From assembly GCA_900766735.1 (NCBI GenBank), contig CAAFWO010000052.1, positions 1 through 64,000 on the forward strand: a stretch of 64,000 nucleotides of DNA. The letters are read 5' to 3'. Within the stretch, counting starts at the first letter, position 1. Each line of letters begins with the position of its first letter. This document shows positions 1 through 7,879 of the stretch, piece by piece. The notes beneath the pieces were generated by a model. That model made no database searches and was not told the DNA's origin. It saw nothing but the letters and a program-made list of their open reading frames with translations. The position numbers and the translations under genes are program-made. Source of the DNA: Clostridia bacterium. GTDB lineage: Bacteria; Bacillota; Clostridia; CAKSNL01; HGM11501.

Positions 1-1020
1 TATGATTTTTACGGGCACAGTTTAAGCGTTTCGGATATTGTTGTATTGTCCGATAAGGGCAAAAATAACGCCTATTACTGTGATAAAGCAAGCTGGAAAA
101 AGGTCGACAAATTTTTCGATTATGTTCATACACGCTCGGCGGCGATAAGTAATTATAAGGGTATGACGGCATTTGTCAGTTATGATGATAGGCTGTATTT
201 GGGTAAAAGCGAAAATTATCTTTTCGGCGATAACGGCTTTGCATACTATGACAACAGCGATAAATCACTTACCTACATAACGGATAATTTAACGCTTTAC
301 CCGTTCCTGTACGGAAGCGGCTGGGTGTGCAGTCAGCAGGAAATGCTCGATAACGGCAGTTTTACAAAAGAAGTCTATGCAGAGTTTGACAGACTGCAAA
401 AGGGTGTATTATCTCATTTTGAACAGATACGAGAAATACGATTTGCAGACAAGCCCTTTAATTATCTTGAAACGGCAGAAAAGCAGACAGAACAAAACTA
501 TAATAAAATCGACGGCATTATCAATAATGAGCCGTCGGAAAGCGAGGACAAAAATATGAACGATAAAATTTCGGTGTTGGCGGTTGAGCCTATGAAAGCA
601 CCGTATATCAAGGAAATAGAGCCCGGTTTGGAATCTTTGCAGAAAGAGGTAGGCGGACTTATACAGGCTGTATATCCGTATGAGGATATGGTCGCTGTTA
701 TTTGCAATGAAGAGGGAAAAATGAACGGCTTGCCTCTAAACCGTGCAATCTATAACGATGATAAAGAAATGACAGATATTATTGCCGGTACATTCCTTGT
801 AGTCGGTCTTGGAGAGGAAAATTTTACGAGCCTTTCGGACGGCTTGCAGAAAAAGTATGCCGACATATTTAAGAATCCGGAGGAATTTGTACGGCTTGGA
901 AATGAGATTATTGCAATACCTGTAAAGCCGTCTATCAAGCAACAGTTAAATCAAGCGAAAAAGGAGCAAGGCGAACGAGAGGGCAAAAAACCGCCCTCGC
1001 ACAAGCCGCCGGAGCTATGA
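1..1020 (+). CDS. YodL/DUF3846-domain accessory protein of a conjugative element (5' end missing)
   Basis: The reading frame is open from base 1, so the true start lies left of the window; the TTG at 46 is not a convincing start. The first residues (YDFYGHSLSVSDIVVL) resemble the YodL-type domain found in large accessory proteins of Clostridia conjugative elements. The part from about residue 190 (starting VLAVEPMKAPYIKEIE, then VGGLIQAVYPYED and CNEEGKMNGLPLNRA) matches the DUF3846 pattern. Function is unknown; these proteins travel with transfer regions. The stop overlaps the next gene by 4 bp, suggesting one operon. Domain names are from memory of family patterns. Confidence 0.8.
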   Translation, partial: YDFYGHSLSVSDIVVLSDKGKNNAYYCDKASWKKVDKFFDYVHTRSAAISNYKGMTAFVSYDDRLYLGKSENYLFGDNGFAYYDNSDKSLTYITDNLTLYPFLYGSGWVCSQQEMLDNGSFTKEVYAEFDRLQKGVLSHFEQIREIRFADKPFNYLETAEKQTEQNYNKIDGIINNEPSESEDKNMNDKISVLAVEPMKAPYIKEIEPGLESLQKEVGGLIQAVYPYEDMVAVICNEEGKMNGLPLNRAIYNDDKEMTDIIAGTFLVVGLGEENFTSLSDGLQKKYADIFKNPEEFVRLGNEIIAIPVKPSIKQQLNQAKKEQGEREGKKPPSHKPPEL

Positions 1021-1388
1021 AAGACAGAATAGACCTTACTCCGAAACAAAGCAGAAAGGTAAACGCCCTTATAAAACGGCTGTGCTGTAATTATGATAAC
1101 GGAAATTGCATAAGGCTTGACGACGGCGATCCGTGCGTGTGCGTTCAATGTATAACCTATTCGCATATTATCTGTAAATGGTTTAGAATCGCCGTACTTC
1201 CGGCAGATAGAGATTTGTATATTGAGCTTGCAAGACCGAAAAACACGAAAATCTGTATTGTCTGCGGCAAAGGCTTTGTTTCAAAGGGAAACAGAGCAAA
1301 ATACTGTTCCGTATGCAAAATATATGTACGGCGCAGAAAACAGGTGCAGTATCAGCAAAGGTACAAGCGAAACAAGGGTAAAGATTGA
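1017..1388 (+). CDS. Cysteine-rich VLP-domain protein
   Basis: A 123-residue protein translationally coupled to the preceding gene (ATGA overlap). It has many cysteines in paired arrangement, including CCNYDNGNC, CVCVQC and a C-terminal CIVCGKGF...YCSVCK zinc-binding-like unit followed by a basic tail (RRRKQVQYQQRYKRNK). This matches the 'cysteine-rich VLP' family of small proteins in Clostridia conjugative elements. A DNA- or RNA-binding role is plausible from the zinc motif and basic tail but is inference. Confidence 0.8.
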   Translation: MKDRIDLTPKQSRKVNALIKRLCCNYDNGNCIRLDDGDPCVCVQCITYSHIICKWFRIAVLPADRDLYIELARPKNTKICIVCGKGFVSKGNRAKYCSVCKIYVRRRKQVQYQQRYKRNKGKD

Positions 1389-1511
1389 GCAAATAGGGCT
1401 TATGAAATGCCGTAAAATAAGGGATTTTAAGCGTGAAAAATACAAGGGTAATACAATTTCCCTTGTAACCTCAAAAACAGACCTCTATTTGCTCAATCCA
1501 AAATACAAAAA

Positions 1512-1560
1512 TACCGTGATATATTCTATCGAAAACGATAGGTGTATCACGGCTTATTTT
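1512..1560. terminator. Bidirectional terminator between Cys-rich VLP and SLOG genes
   Basis: An inverted repeat (arms CCGTGATA...TATCACGG with inner arms CTATCG/CGATAG) spans 1514-1552. It has a T run on the + side and an A run on the other side, so it can end both convergent transcripts. A near copy occurs at 2601-2648. Confidence 0.85.
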
Positions 1561-2066
1561 TTTGTATTGATTACCACGCATTTTTTGACGGCGTATTCGT
1601 ATGCAAGTTTTGTACCGCTTTGCGGCTGATACTCTGTTAAATCCTTTCGGCTGTGTTTCCGCTTGGGTGGTGTATAGCTTTCATCATAGAACACAATACA
1701 ATATTTGCTTTTGTTTATCATTTCATAGTTTCGCTCTATATATGCGGCTTTCCCGGCAGCTATCATATTTTCGGGATAGTATGTATCTTCAAAGCGTTCC
1801 AAAAGATAGTTTCGGTACGAATCGTCTATGTACGGAAATTCGGCGCGCACATATATTCTTTTTATATGCGGATATTTTTCTTTCAGCTCCGTAACGATAC
1901 TGTGGCATAAATCGTCAAAGCGGCTTTTGCTCCCGAACAAAAAAATATCAACGCCGTGCGTTGTGATTAAATCCTCAACAGCGTCATAAACAGCCCTTTT
2001 CAGTTCGTTTGTTTCTTTAATTTTCCTGTGCCCGAAAAAGCAGCAGCAATGTAATTTATCATTCAT
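1554..2066 (-). CDS. SLOG-superfamily (YpsA/DUF1273-like) nucleotide-binding protein
   Basis: A 170-residue protein beginning with a Rossmann-type strand and the FFGHR motif, followed by DIFLFGSKSRFD and, near the C terminus, QSGTKLAYEYA. These are hallmarks of the SLOG/DUF1273 (YpsA-like) fold, which binds nucleotides or nucleotide-derived ligands. SLOG proteins have been linked computationally to nucleotide signalling and conflict systems; the ligand here is unknown. The gene has its own sigma-A-like promoter and is divergent from an XRE regulator, forming a two-gene cassette bracketed by duplicated terminators. Confidence 0.75.
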   Translation of the reverse strand: MNDKLHCCCFFGHRKIKETNELKRAVYDAVEDLITTHGVDIFLFGSKSRFDDLCHSIVTELKEKYPHIKRIYVRAEFPYIDDSYRNYLLERFEDTYYPENMIAAGKAAYIERNYEMINKSKYCIVFYDESYTPPKRKHSRKDLTEYQPQSGTKLAYEYAVKKCVVINTKK

Positions 2067-2098
2067 TATATCCGTTCCTTTTGGTATGTACTTCTAAC

Positions 2099-2127
2099 AT
2101 TATACCATTTTCTGCCCCATAAGTCAA
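2099..2127 (-). promoter_or_regulatory. Sigma-A-type promoter of the SLOG gene
   Basis: On the minus strand TTGACT (2122-2127) and TATAAT (2099-2104) are separated by 17 bp, a near-consensus promoter about 35 bp upstream of the SLOG start codon. Confidence 0.75.
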
Positions 2128-2240
2128 GTCAGAGGTTTAGTATTCGTTATTACGGCACATTCTAAAATAAAGGTATTGAGTTTATAATAAATACTATAAG
2201 CATTATTTTTTTACTTATGCGGTATGATTGGAGTGGTTGA

Positions 2241-2585
2241 ATGAATAAATTTGATAAAAACAATGCTGAAATCGGTGAGCGAATAAAGGAAGTCAGATTA
2301 AAAAGAGGTATGACGCAGGAAACGCTGTCAGAGAAAGCCGGTGTTTGCAATCCCCAGCAGATAAGCAATATCGAAAGAGGTTTGTCGGGTATGTCTATTG
2401 CAAAGTTTAAGGATATTTGCACGGCACTTGACATTGACGCCGACTACATTCTTTTCGGTGTGTCAACTCATAATGTTGAAACGATACTGAATAAGTACAT
2501 TAAAGAAATGACAAACGAGCAGGTAACAAACCTTTTGGAAATGGTTAAGGCTTATGCAAAGACCTGCGGAATCGAGGAAAAGTGA
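2241..2585 (+). CDS. XRE-family HTH transcriptional regulator
   Basis: A 114-residue protein with an N-terminal helix-turn-helix (about residues 12-70: IGERIKEVRLKRGMTQETLS, then NPQQISNIERGLSG) typical of the Cro/C1 (XRE) family. The C-terminal 40 residues form a probable helical dimerisation tail. It is divergent from the SLOG gene and may control the intervening 174-bp promoter region; this is inference from position. Confidence 0.85.
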   Translation: MNKFDKNNAEIGERIKEVRLKRGMTQETLSEKAGVCNPQQISNIERGLSGMSIAKFKDICTALDIDADYILFGVSTHNVETILNKYIKEMTNEQVTNLLEMVKAYAKTCGIEEK

Positions 2586-2600
2586 ATATTGCTATAAAAA

Positions 2601-2648
2601 TACCGTGATACATTCTATCTTAAACGATAGGCGTATCACGGTTTATTT
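2601..2648. terminator. Bidirectional terminator, near copy of the one at 1512-1560
   Basis: The hairpin spans 2603-2641 (arms CCGTGATA/TATCACGG, inner CTATC/GATAG) with a T run after it and an A run before it. It lies between the convergent XRE gene and the small membrane protein gene and differs from the first copy at about five positions in 50. Confidence 0.85.
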
Positions 2649-2650
2649 TT

Positions 2651-2980
2651 TTATGCGGTTATCAGCTTAACAGCGGTGTACGGCACATAGCAGACAGCGA
2701 CAAGCAATTTCCATATCAAGATTATGCCGCCGATTACGGCGCCTATTGCTATGTTGGCAGCAGTCATAAAAATGCCGACGCCCGGATTTCCGATAAAGAC
2801 CGGCAGTGTGAACATGAACCGTATTCCGAAAGGTATTCCGCAAAGCATTAAAAGATACATATAATTGACCGATCCGTTTGCTATACAAAGCCCGGCGAAC
2901 AGGTTATACAAAAGTATTGCGGTTATTATCGGTGCTATGCTCTTTTTGATAAACCGTATTAAAATATCCGTTCTCGTCAT
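2651..2980 (-). CDS. Small multi-pass membrane protein (possibly DUF6050-like)
   Basis: A 109-residue hydrophobic protein with about three predicted membrane segments (around residues 14-35, 40-60 and 70-98) and a short basic N terminus. It overlaps the upstream secreted-protein gene by 4 bp, so the two are probably co-translated. It resembles small membrane proteins (possibly DUF6050) beside mobilization genes in Clostridia elements, but I am unsure of the family. Function unknown. Confidence 0.65.
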   Translation of the reverse strand: MTRTDILIRFIKKSIAPIITAILLYNLFAGLCIANGSVNYMYLLMLCGIPFGIRFMFTLPVFIGNPGVGIFMTAANIAIGAVIGGIILIWKLLVAVCYVPYTAVKLITA

Positions 2981-3564
2981 TTTTGAACACTCCTTGTCTG
3001 TGCTTCTTTTAACAGTTTTCTTGCCTGTGTGAACATTACGGTATCGGCTGCGGGAATATCCAAATATATTCGGTCAACGCCGATTTCCTCATTCGGAACA
3101 TAGGCGGGATTTATTGTCTGATAGATTTTTGTGTATGCCTCTTTAAGTGCGGTGTCATAATCTTTTGTGCCATTCTCAACCTCACATATCAAGTCTGACA
3201 AAAGAGCTTTTGCGGCTGCTTCCTTTTCCGTATAGTATTCAGGTCTTAAATAAACATCACGGTAATAAATGAGTGCGTTCCGTGCGACAGCGGCTAAATC
3301 AAGATAACCGTAACCGTTTGTATTTCCGGCAAGCACGGCGTTAAATACTGCGTTATGTGCTTTGCACCAAGCAGGCTGATAACCTAAACCGTTTTGCACC
3401 TCGTCAAGAATCGGGCTAATCAGATTTTCCGTTATTGCAATGCTTTCGGGTGTTGCGTTTTCCGGCGTACACTCGACCGGGATTTCTGCGGCGTATACCG
3501 ACTGTGTAATTGCGGCGGTGAGTATTGCCGTCAATAAGATGTTTTTTCCTCGTTTCATTTTCAA
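2977..3564 (-). CDS. Secreted hypothetical protein of the mobile element
   Basis: A 195-residue protein with a clear N-terminal signal peptide (MKMKRGKNILLTAIL...QSVYAAE, cleavage probably after YAA). The mature part is about 170 residues, mostly helical, and rich in Ala, Glu and Tyr, with no motif I recognise. It is the middle gene of a three-gene minus-strand cluster downstream of the relaxase. A cell-surface role in mating or recipient interaction is only a guess from context. Confidence 0.7.
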   Translation of the reverse strand: MKMKRGKNILLTAILTAAITQSVYAAEIPVECTPENATPESIAITENLISPILDEVQNGLGYQPAWCKAHNAVFNAVLAGNTNGYGYLDLAAVARNALIYYRDVYLRPEYYTEKEAAAKALLSDLICEVENGTKDYDTALKEAYTKIYQTINPAYVPNEEIGVDRIYLDIPAADTVMFTQARKLLKEAQTRSVQK

Positions 3565-3572
3565 GTCCTCCG

Positions 3573-3854
3573 TTATTCTATAATTTCACTATTTGCGGAT
3601 AGTGCGTCTATCATCATTTGAATACCGAGCCGAAAACCTAACTTAAATTGCATAAGCTCTGTTTCGGTGTAAAGCTCCTCGTTTGCCTCTAACATTCTGT
3701 TAAGCGCTGTTAGCTGCGGCTCTGCAAGGTTTTCTTTCAGCTCGTTTTCAAACCGTATGACTAACTTTGACGCCTCCGCATATTTTTTATTCGGTACAAT
3801 TTTTATGCTGTGCGGGCTGATATTGCCATAGTACAATTCCTCTATAAAATTCAT
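3573..3854 (-). CDS. DUF6809-like small protein
   Basis: A 93-residue protein starting MNFIEELYYGNISP, a pattern I associate with the DUF6809 family of Clostridia mobile elements. The start at 3854 is preferred over an in-frame GTG/ATG five codons upstream because GGAGGT sits about 8 bp before it. The protein is mostly helical and acidic, and ends in a segment (FKLGFRLGIQMMIDAL) typical of the family. It is first in the 3854-to-2651 cluster. Function unknown. Confidence 0.75.
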   Translation of the reverse strand: MNFIEELYYGNISPHSIKIVPNKKYAEASKLVIRFENELKENLAEPQLTALNRMLEANEELYTETELMQFKLGFRLGIQMMIDALSANSEIIE

Positions 3855-3945
3855 CAAAGCGACCTCCAAACCTTTTTAGTTATATTCATTATACCATATT
3901 ATTTTTGCCGCGCCCAGCCCTATAAGACTACATTTGCGCTACAAT

Positions 3946-5271
3946 TTATTTTTCGATTTCGGGATTGCGTTCTTTCGGACGGTTAAGCAGCGTATCAACA
4001 TTTGAACGGATAACCTCGATTTCGGCGGATTTTGTTTTCAGCTTTTTGTATTCCTCATACAATTTTGCTTTCCGTTCCGACAGATCCCCGTTGTCCTTTA
4101 TAAGCGTTTCAAGCGGCGGCAGATTTTTGCCTTTCAGATTTCTTTCGGCAGCCTCGTATAAAATCAGTTCTCTTTGGAATTTCCGTGTAAAACCTTCTTT
4201 GTTTTTTACCTTTTGCAGTTTCAGATATATAGGTCGATACTGACGATATATTTCAAGCTGTTTTATCAGTATCGCATTTTCGCCGATAGTTTTCTCAACC
4301 GCCTTTATCTTTTGTGCCGTACCGTCAAAATCGGAATGTATTTTATTTGCGGCAGCCTCTAAATCCTCATAGGTAGTCAGATTATTTTCCGTTAAGAAAT
4401 TCAAAGTTTTTGACGCTTGCTTTAAGTTATATATTTTGCTCCAATGCTCATAGCCTTTGCTTTCCTGTGCCTTGATACAATTCTGAATGTCGATAATAAG
4501 GTTGATACGGCGGTTGTCTTTTTTCGGTCGGTGTATAGCGTTCTTTGCAATGCGTTCTTTTATAGAATCCTCTGTATAATAACCGCCCAGAGTTTTGCCC
4601 CGTATAAACCGTTCTCGCCCTGCGGCTCGGAATGAAATATATTTACCTTTCTTTACTTCATATCCGGCGATTTCCATACGCAGCAGAAAATCGGAATAGT
4701 CAAGCGACTTTCGGACAGCTTTGTCAATATCCGCTTTAAGCTGTGCCTTATAGCTTGTACCTTGTTTTGCCGCCGTATATTCGATATAGCTTTTGCCTTT
4801 GTTATCGTTCTGCGGAATAACCGACAGCCCGTATTCCTCACAAAGCCGGTCGCTTATTTTGCGTGTATCGTAATACCATTTTTTATTGATATGACTGTGC
4901 CTATAATCAACAAAATTCACATCATTAAAAATGATATGGTTATGAATGGGTCCCCTGTCAATATGCGTACTTAAAATGTATTCGTACTTGCCGCCCAGAA
5001 TTTCATCAGCTAATTTCTTCCCGATTTCGTGAGCTTGTTCCGGCGTTGTTTCGCCCGGTGAAAATGATTGTATAAAGTGTCTTGCAAGATGACTTTCTTT
5101 GCTGTTGTCCTTTGCTTTTTTTCTCGTCCATTCAAACTCAATATCGGCAGTTTCGGGTGTGCAGCCGTATGAGTCGATAAGCAATGTTCCGTCTGTCTTT
5201 TCGGGATTGCAGATATATTGAATTGCTTTTTTCAGCGTAGAGTTGATAGGATGGTTCTTTGTAACTGCCAT
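3946..5271 (-). CDS. mobA: Relaxase / mobilization nuclease (MobA/VirD2-like, MobP class)
   Basis: A 441-residue relaxase. The N-terminal 200 residues carry the relaxase fold with the metal-binding triad motif HIDRGPIHNHIIF (HxDx4HxH) at about residue 115, preceded by the helix ARHFIQSFSPGE. The C-terminal half is helical and coiled-coil-like. Relaxases nick oriT and lead the DNA strand through a type IV secretion channel. The gene overlaps the MobC gene by 40 bp. No coupling protein or channel gene is in the window, so this is probably a mobilizable module. Confidence 0.92.
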   Translation of the reverse strand: MAVTKNHPINSTLKKAIQYICNPEKTDGTLLIDSYGCTPETADIEFEWTRKKAKDNSKESHLARHFIQSFSPGETTPEQAHEIGKKLADEILGGKYEYILSTHIDRGPIHNHIIFNDVNFVDYRHSHINKKWYYDTRKISDRLCEEYGLSVIPQNDNKGKSYIEYTAAKQGTSYKAQLKADIDKAVRKSLDYSDFLLRMEIAGYEVKKGKYISFRAAGRERFIRGKTLGGYYTEDSIKERIAKNAIHRPKKDNRRINLIIDIQNCIKAQESKGYEHWSKIYNLKQASKTLNFLTENNLTTYEDLEAAANKIHSDFDGTAQKIKAVEKTIGENAILIKQLEIYRQYRPIYLKLQKVKNKEGFTRKFQRELILYEAAERNLKGKNLPPLETLIKDNGDLSERKAKLYEEYKKLKTKSAEIEVIRSNVDTLLNRPKERNPEIEK

Positions 5272-5561
5272 ATATTCTGTAAATCCTCTTTCAATTCCTC
5301 AATATCGGTCATATATATGCTGCTTGTGGAATTAACACGCTTGGCAATCTGATTTATGTTTCTGCCGATCCTCTGCAATTCCTTATTCATAGCCTGAATG
5401 TCTTTCGTATCGGTGTATATGATATATCCGTCAATCGCCATTTTCCGCAAATACGCCCCAATTTGCGAAGTTGGTACAAGCGACATTTTATATTCAATCA
5501 ATTTTCGTTCTTCTGCTGTTACAGGACAGCGAAGTACAATATTTCTTTTTCTGTTCGCCAT
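5232..5561 (-). CDS. mobC: MobC-like relaxosome accessory protein
   Basis: A 109-residue basic protein with an N-terminal ribbon-helix-helix-like start (RKRNIVLRCPVTAEERKLIE) and the MobC signature LQRIGRNINQIAKRVN at about residue 65. MobC proteins bind oriT and help the relaxase melt and nick DNA. It is immediately upstream of, and overlaps, the relaxase; the oriT candidate lies just beyond its start. Confidence 0.9.
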   Translation of the reverse strand: MANRKRNIVLRCPVTAEERKLIEYKMSLVPTSQIGAYLRKMAIDGYIIYTDTKDIQAMNKELQRIGRNINQIAKRVNSTSSIYMTDIEELKEDLQNIWQLQRTILSTLR

Positions 5562-5770
5562 AGGTAAATCCTCCGTTTTTCGATATAAAGGGTTTGGGAA
5601 TATCCCAAAAATATTTTTACGGAAATTTCAAAGAAATAACCGCCGTAAAAATCGTGAGTGTGGCTACACTCGCTTTGCTTGCTATTACCCCATAGAGTTA
5701 CTTTTATCCCTCTATAACTACTACTATTTTCTTGTGTCTTTTGCTAAAATGTTATAATAGAATTTAACTT
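5562..5770. other. Candidate origin of transfer (oriT) upstream of mobC
   Basis: Noncoding DNA next to mobC holds a perfect inverted repeat GAGTGT-GGCT-ACACTC (5656-5671) followed by CGCTTTGCTTGCTATTACCC. A short hairpin followed by a conserved core beside mobC/mobA is the usual oriT arrangement. The nick site cannot be assigned without comparison. Confidence 0.55.
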
Positions 5771-5784
5771 TTTTTGAATATAGA

Positions 5785-5829
5785 TTGACTTTTTTATATA
5801 ATCGTAGTATAATAAATATTACAAATGTA
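5785..5829 (+). promoter_or_regulatory. Promoter with BlaI/MecI-type operator before the SLH-GH18 gene
   Basis: TTGACT (5785-5790), a 17-bp spacer and TATAAT (5808-5813) form a strong sigma-A promoter. The palindrome TACAAATGTA (5820-5829), matching the BlaI/MecI core TACAnnTGTA, lies on the predicted transcription start, so a bound repressor would block initiation. A second such operator is at 9540-9549. Confidence 0.8.
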
Positions 5830-5846
5830 AGATTTAGAGGTGAACT

Positions 5847-7478
5847 ATGAAACTTAAGACTTTAATAAATACTATAATAGTTGCAAGTGTATTAACTGTA
5901 AGTACGGTTGTAAGTGCGGCAGACTATGCAGATGTTCCTGATGAACATTGGGCAACGGCAGTCATCAATGAAGCCGCTGAAGCGGGAATTATGTATGGCA
6001 GAGACGACGGAACTTTTGGACTTGGCGATACTGTGAAGCGGAGTGAATTTGCTGCAATGCTCGTAAGACTTATGAAATGGGATAAAAGTGTTTCCGCTAT
6101 ATCACTTTTTTCTGATGTTCAATCCGACAAGTGGTATTTCGCAGATATAAACACATTGGCTGACCACAATGTTTTTAATGAAAAAGAGTTTAGACCAAAT
6201 GACAATATTACAAGGCGAGAAATGGCTGTTATGCTTGTTAAAGCATTAGGTTATTCTGAACTCGCACAATCTGAAACAAGTAGCGTATTTAATGATGTTT
6301 CTACTGACGAGGGTTATATTTCTGTAGCGTATACTCTCGGTATAATAAACGGTAAATCAGATACTATGTTTGACCCCGAAGGCCCGGCACTCCGTGAAGA
6401 AGGTGCAGCTATGATGATGAGAATGTATAACAAATACTATTCATCATTAAATGAAATACACGGATTTTATGCAATATCCTCTTGGGGGCAGAAAGAAATG
6501 GCGGCACAAATGGATTCTGTTTCTTTTGGCTGGAGCAGACTTCAATATACGGATGATAATGTCGTTTTGTTAAATCAAACTTCTGACGGCGGAAATGATT
6601 GGTGTGTACCTGACGGTTCACAAAATGCAATAGACTATATGAGAGAAAACGGCGTATCAATAAATCTTGCTGTAACTATGACAGATACGGAAGATTGCAA
6701 TGTTATATTGCTAAATTCGGAAAACAGAAGCGAAGCAATAAGACAAATATTATCAGCTTCGGATAATTTTGACGGAATTACAATAGATTTTGAGGGTATG
6801 AAAGGAACCGAACTTAAAGAGGGCTTAAATGAATTTGTCAAAGAGCTTAAAACAATGCTTGGCAATAAAATGTTGTATATAGCAGTACACCCTGTGTTAA
6901 AGCATAGCAACGAATATTTTGACGCTTATGATTATAAGACATTGGGCGATTATGCAGACCGTATAATCTTAATGGCTCACGATTACGCTGCATACACATT
7001 ACCGGATAATTTGATAAATACAAATTTTATTGCGACACCTGTAACTCCTTTTGATGAAGTGTTTACAGCCTTAAAAGCTATAACAAATCCAATAACGGGT
7101 GTTTCGGATAAAAGTAAAATTCAACTTGCAATAAGTACAGCAAGTACAACAGCTTGGAATACGACAGATAAAAGAATAACAGATAATACAGCTATTCACC
7201 CGTCAATAGATACTGTTCAAAAACGCTTGGCACAGAATGATACAGAGATTACATATTCACAAGTATATAAAAACCCATACGCATTTTATAATACTGAAAG
7301 TAACCAACAAATTTTGCTTTGGTATGAAGATAGCAGAAGCGTAAAAGACAAAATTAACCTTGCAAAAATGTTTGGTATAAAATCTGTATCAATATGGCGT
7401 ATTGGTACAGTGGCAAACGGAAATTCAGAGCAATATATGGATATTTGGAACACTATAATATCGGAATATCAAAATTAA
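5847..7478 (+). CDS. SLH-domain surface protein with GH18-like glycosidase domain
   Basis: A 543-residue exported protein: signal peptide (residues 1-25, ending VVSAADYAD), three S-layer-homology repeats (about 25-200, each with an F/Y-x-DV start and an E-F/M-A turn) that would anchor it to cell-wall polymers, and a C-terminal TIM-barrel-like domain of the GH18/YaaH type. The latter shows FDGITIDFEGM at about 307-317 (DxxDxxE-like catalytic motif with Glu near 316), MLYIAVHP, ILMAHDYA and a late VSIWRIG strand. Family members cleave peptidoglycan or chitin-like glycans. It is the first gene of the blaI-blaR1 operon and carries its BlaI operator, suggesting induction by cell-wall stress. Confidence 0.85.
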   Translation: MKLKTLINTIIVASVLTVSTVVSAADYADVPDEHWATAVINEAAEAGIMYGRDDGTFGLGDTVKRSEFAAMLVRLMKWDKSVSAISLFSDVQSDKWYFADINTLADHNVFNEKEFRPNDNITRREMAVMLVKALGYSELAQSETSSVFNDVSTDEGYISVAYTLGIINGKSDTMFDPEGPALREEGAAMMMRMYNKYYSSLNEIHGFYAISSWGQKEMAAQMDSVSFGWSRLQYTDDNVVLLNQTSDGGNDWCVPDGSQNAIDYMRENGVSINLAVTMTDTEDCNVILLNSENRSEAIRQILSASDNFDGITIDFEGMKGTELKEGLNEFVKELKTMLGNKMLYIAVHPVLKHSNEYFDAYDYKTLGDYADRIILMAHDYAAYTLPDNLINTNFIATPVTPFDEVFTALKAITNPITGVSDKSKIQLAISTASTTAWNTTDKRITDNTAIHPSIDTVQKRLAQNDTEITYSQVYKNPYAFYNTESNQQILLWYEDSRSVKDKINLAKMFGIKSVSIWRIGTVANGNSEQYMDIWNTIISEYQN

Positions 7479-7489
7479 AGGAGTTATCT

Positions 7490-7867
7490 ATGAATACCTT
7501 ACCACAAATTTCAGACGCAGAATTTGAAGTGATGAATATTATTTGGAAATATGCACCCATAAACACAAATGATATTATTGAAAAACTTTCAAAAGAAAAA
7601 GAATGGAACCCTAAAACAATTCAAACAATGATTTTTAGACTTGAAAAAAAAGGTGTTATCACGCACGAAAAGGAAAGTAGAGTTTTTGTGTACTCTCCGC
7701 TTATTCCCAAAGAAGAATATTTGAAAGTTGAAAGTAAGAATTTTGTCAATCGTTTTTTTGACGGAGCATTAAGTCAATTAGTTGTAAACTATCTTCATCA
7801 ATCCGAACTAACAGACAAAGATATAGATAATTTACAAACGATTTTAGACAATAAACGCAAAGAGTAA
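7490..7867 (+). CDS. blaI: BlaI/MecI-family transcriptional repressor
   Basis: A 125-residue winged-helix protein starting MNTLPQISDAEFEVMNIIWK, with the recognition region WNPKTIQTMIFRLEKKG and the C-terminal dimerisation part (SQLVVNYLHQSELTDKDI) of the BlaI/MecI/CopY family. The start at 7490 is supported by AAAGGAG 8-10 bp upstream; longer in-frame extensions lie inside the upstream gene. It should bind TACAnnTGTA-type sites, two of which (5820, 9540) flank its operon. In known systems BlaR1 signalling leads to BlaI cleavage and derepression. Confidence 0.92.
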   Translation: MNTLPQISDAEFEVMNIIWKYAPINTNDIIEKLSKEKEWNPKTIQTMIFRLEKKGVITHEKESRVFVYSPLIPKEEYLKVESKNFVNRFFDGALSQLVVNYLHQSELTDKDIDNLQTILDNKRKE

Positions 7868-7879
7868 AGAGGCGAAAAA

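Noticed and set aside
7394..7489. Longer BlaI start at 7394
   Set aside because: It lies inside the preceding gene, and the BlaI family begins at MNTLPQISDAE with AAAGGAG just upstream.
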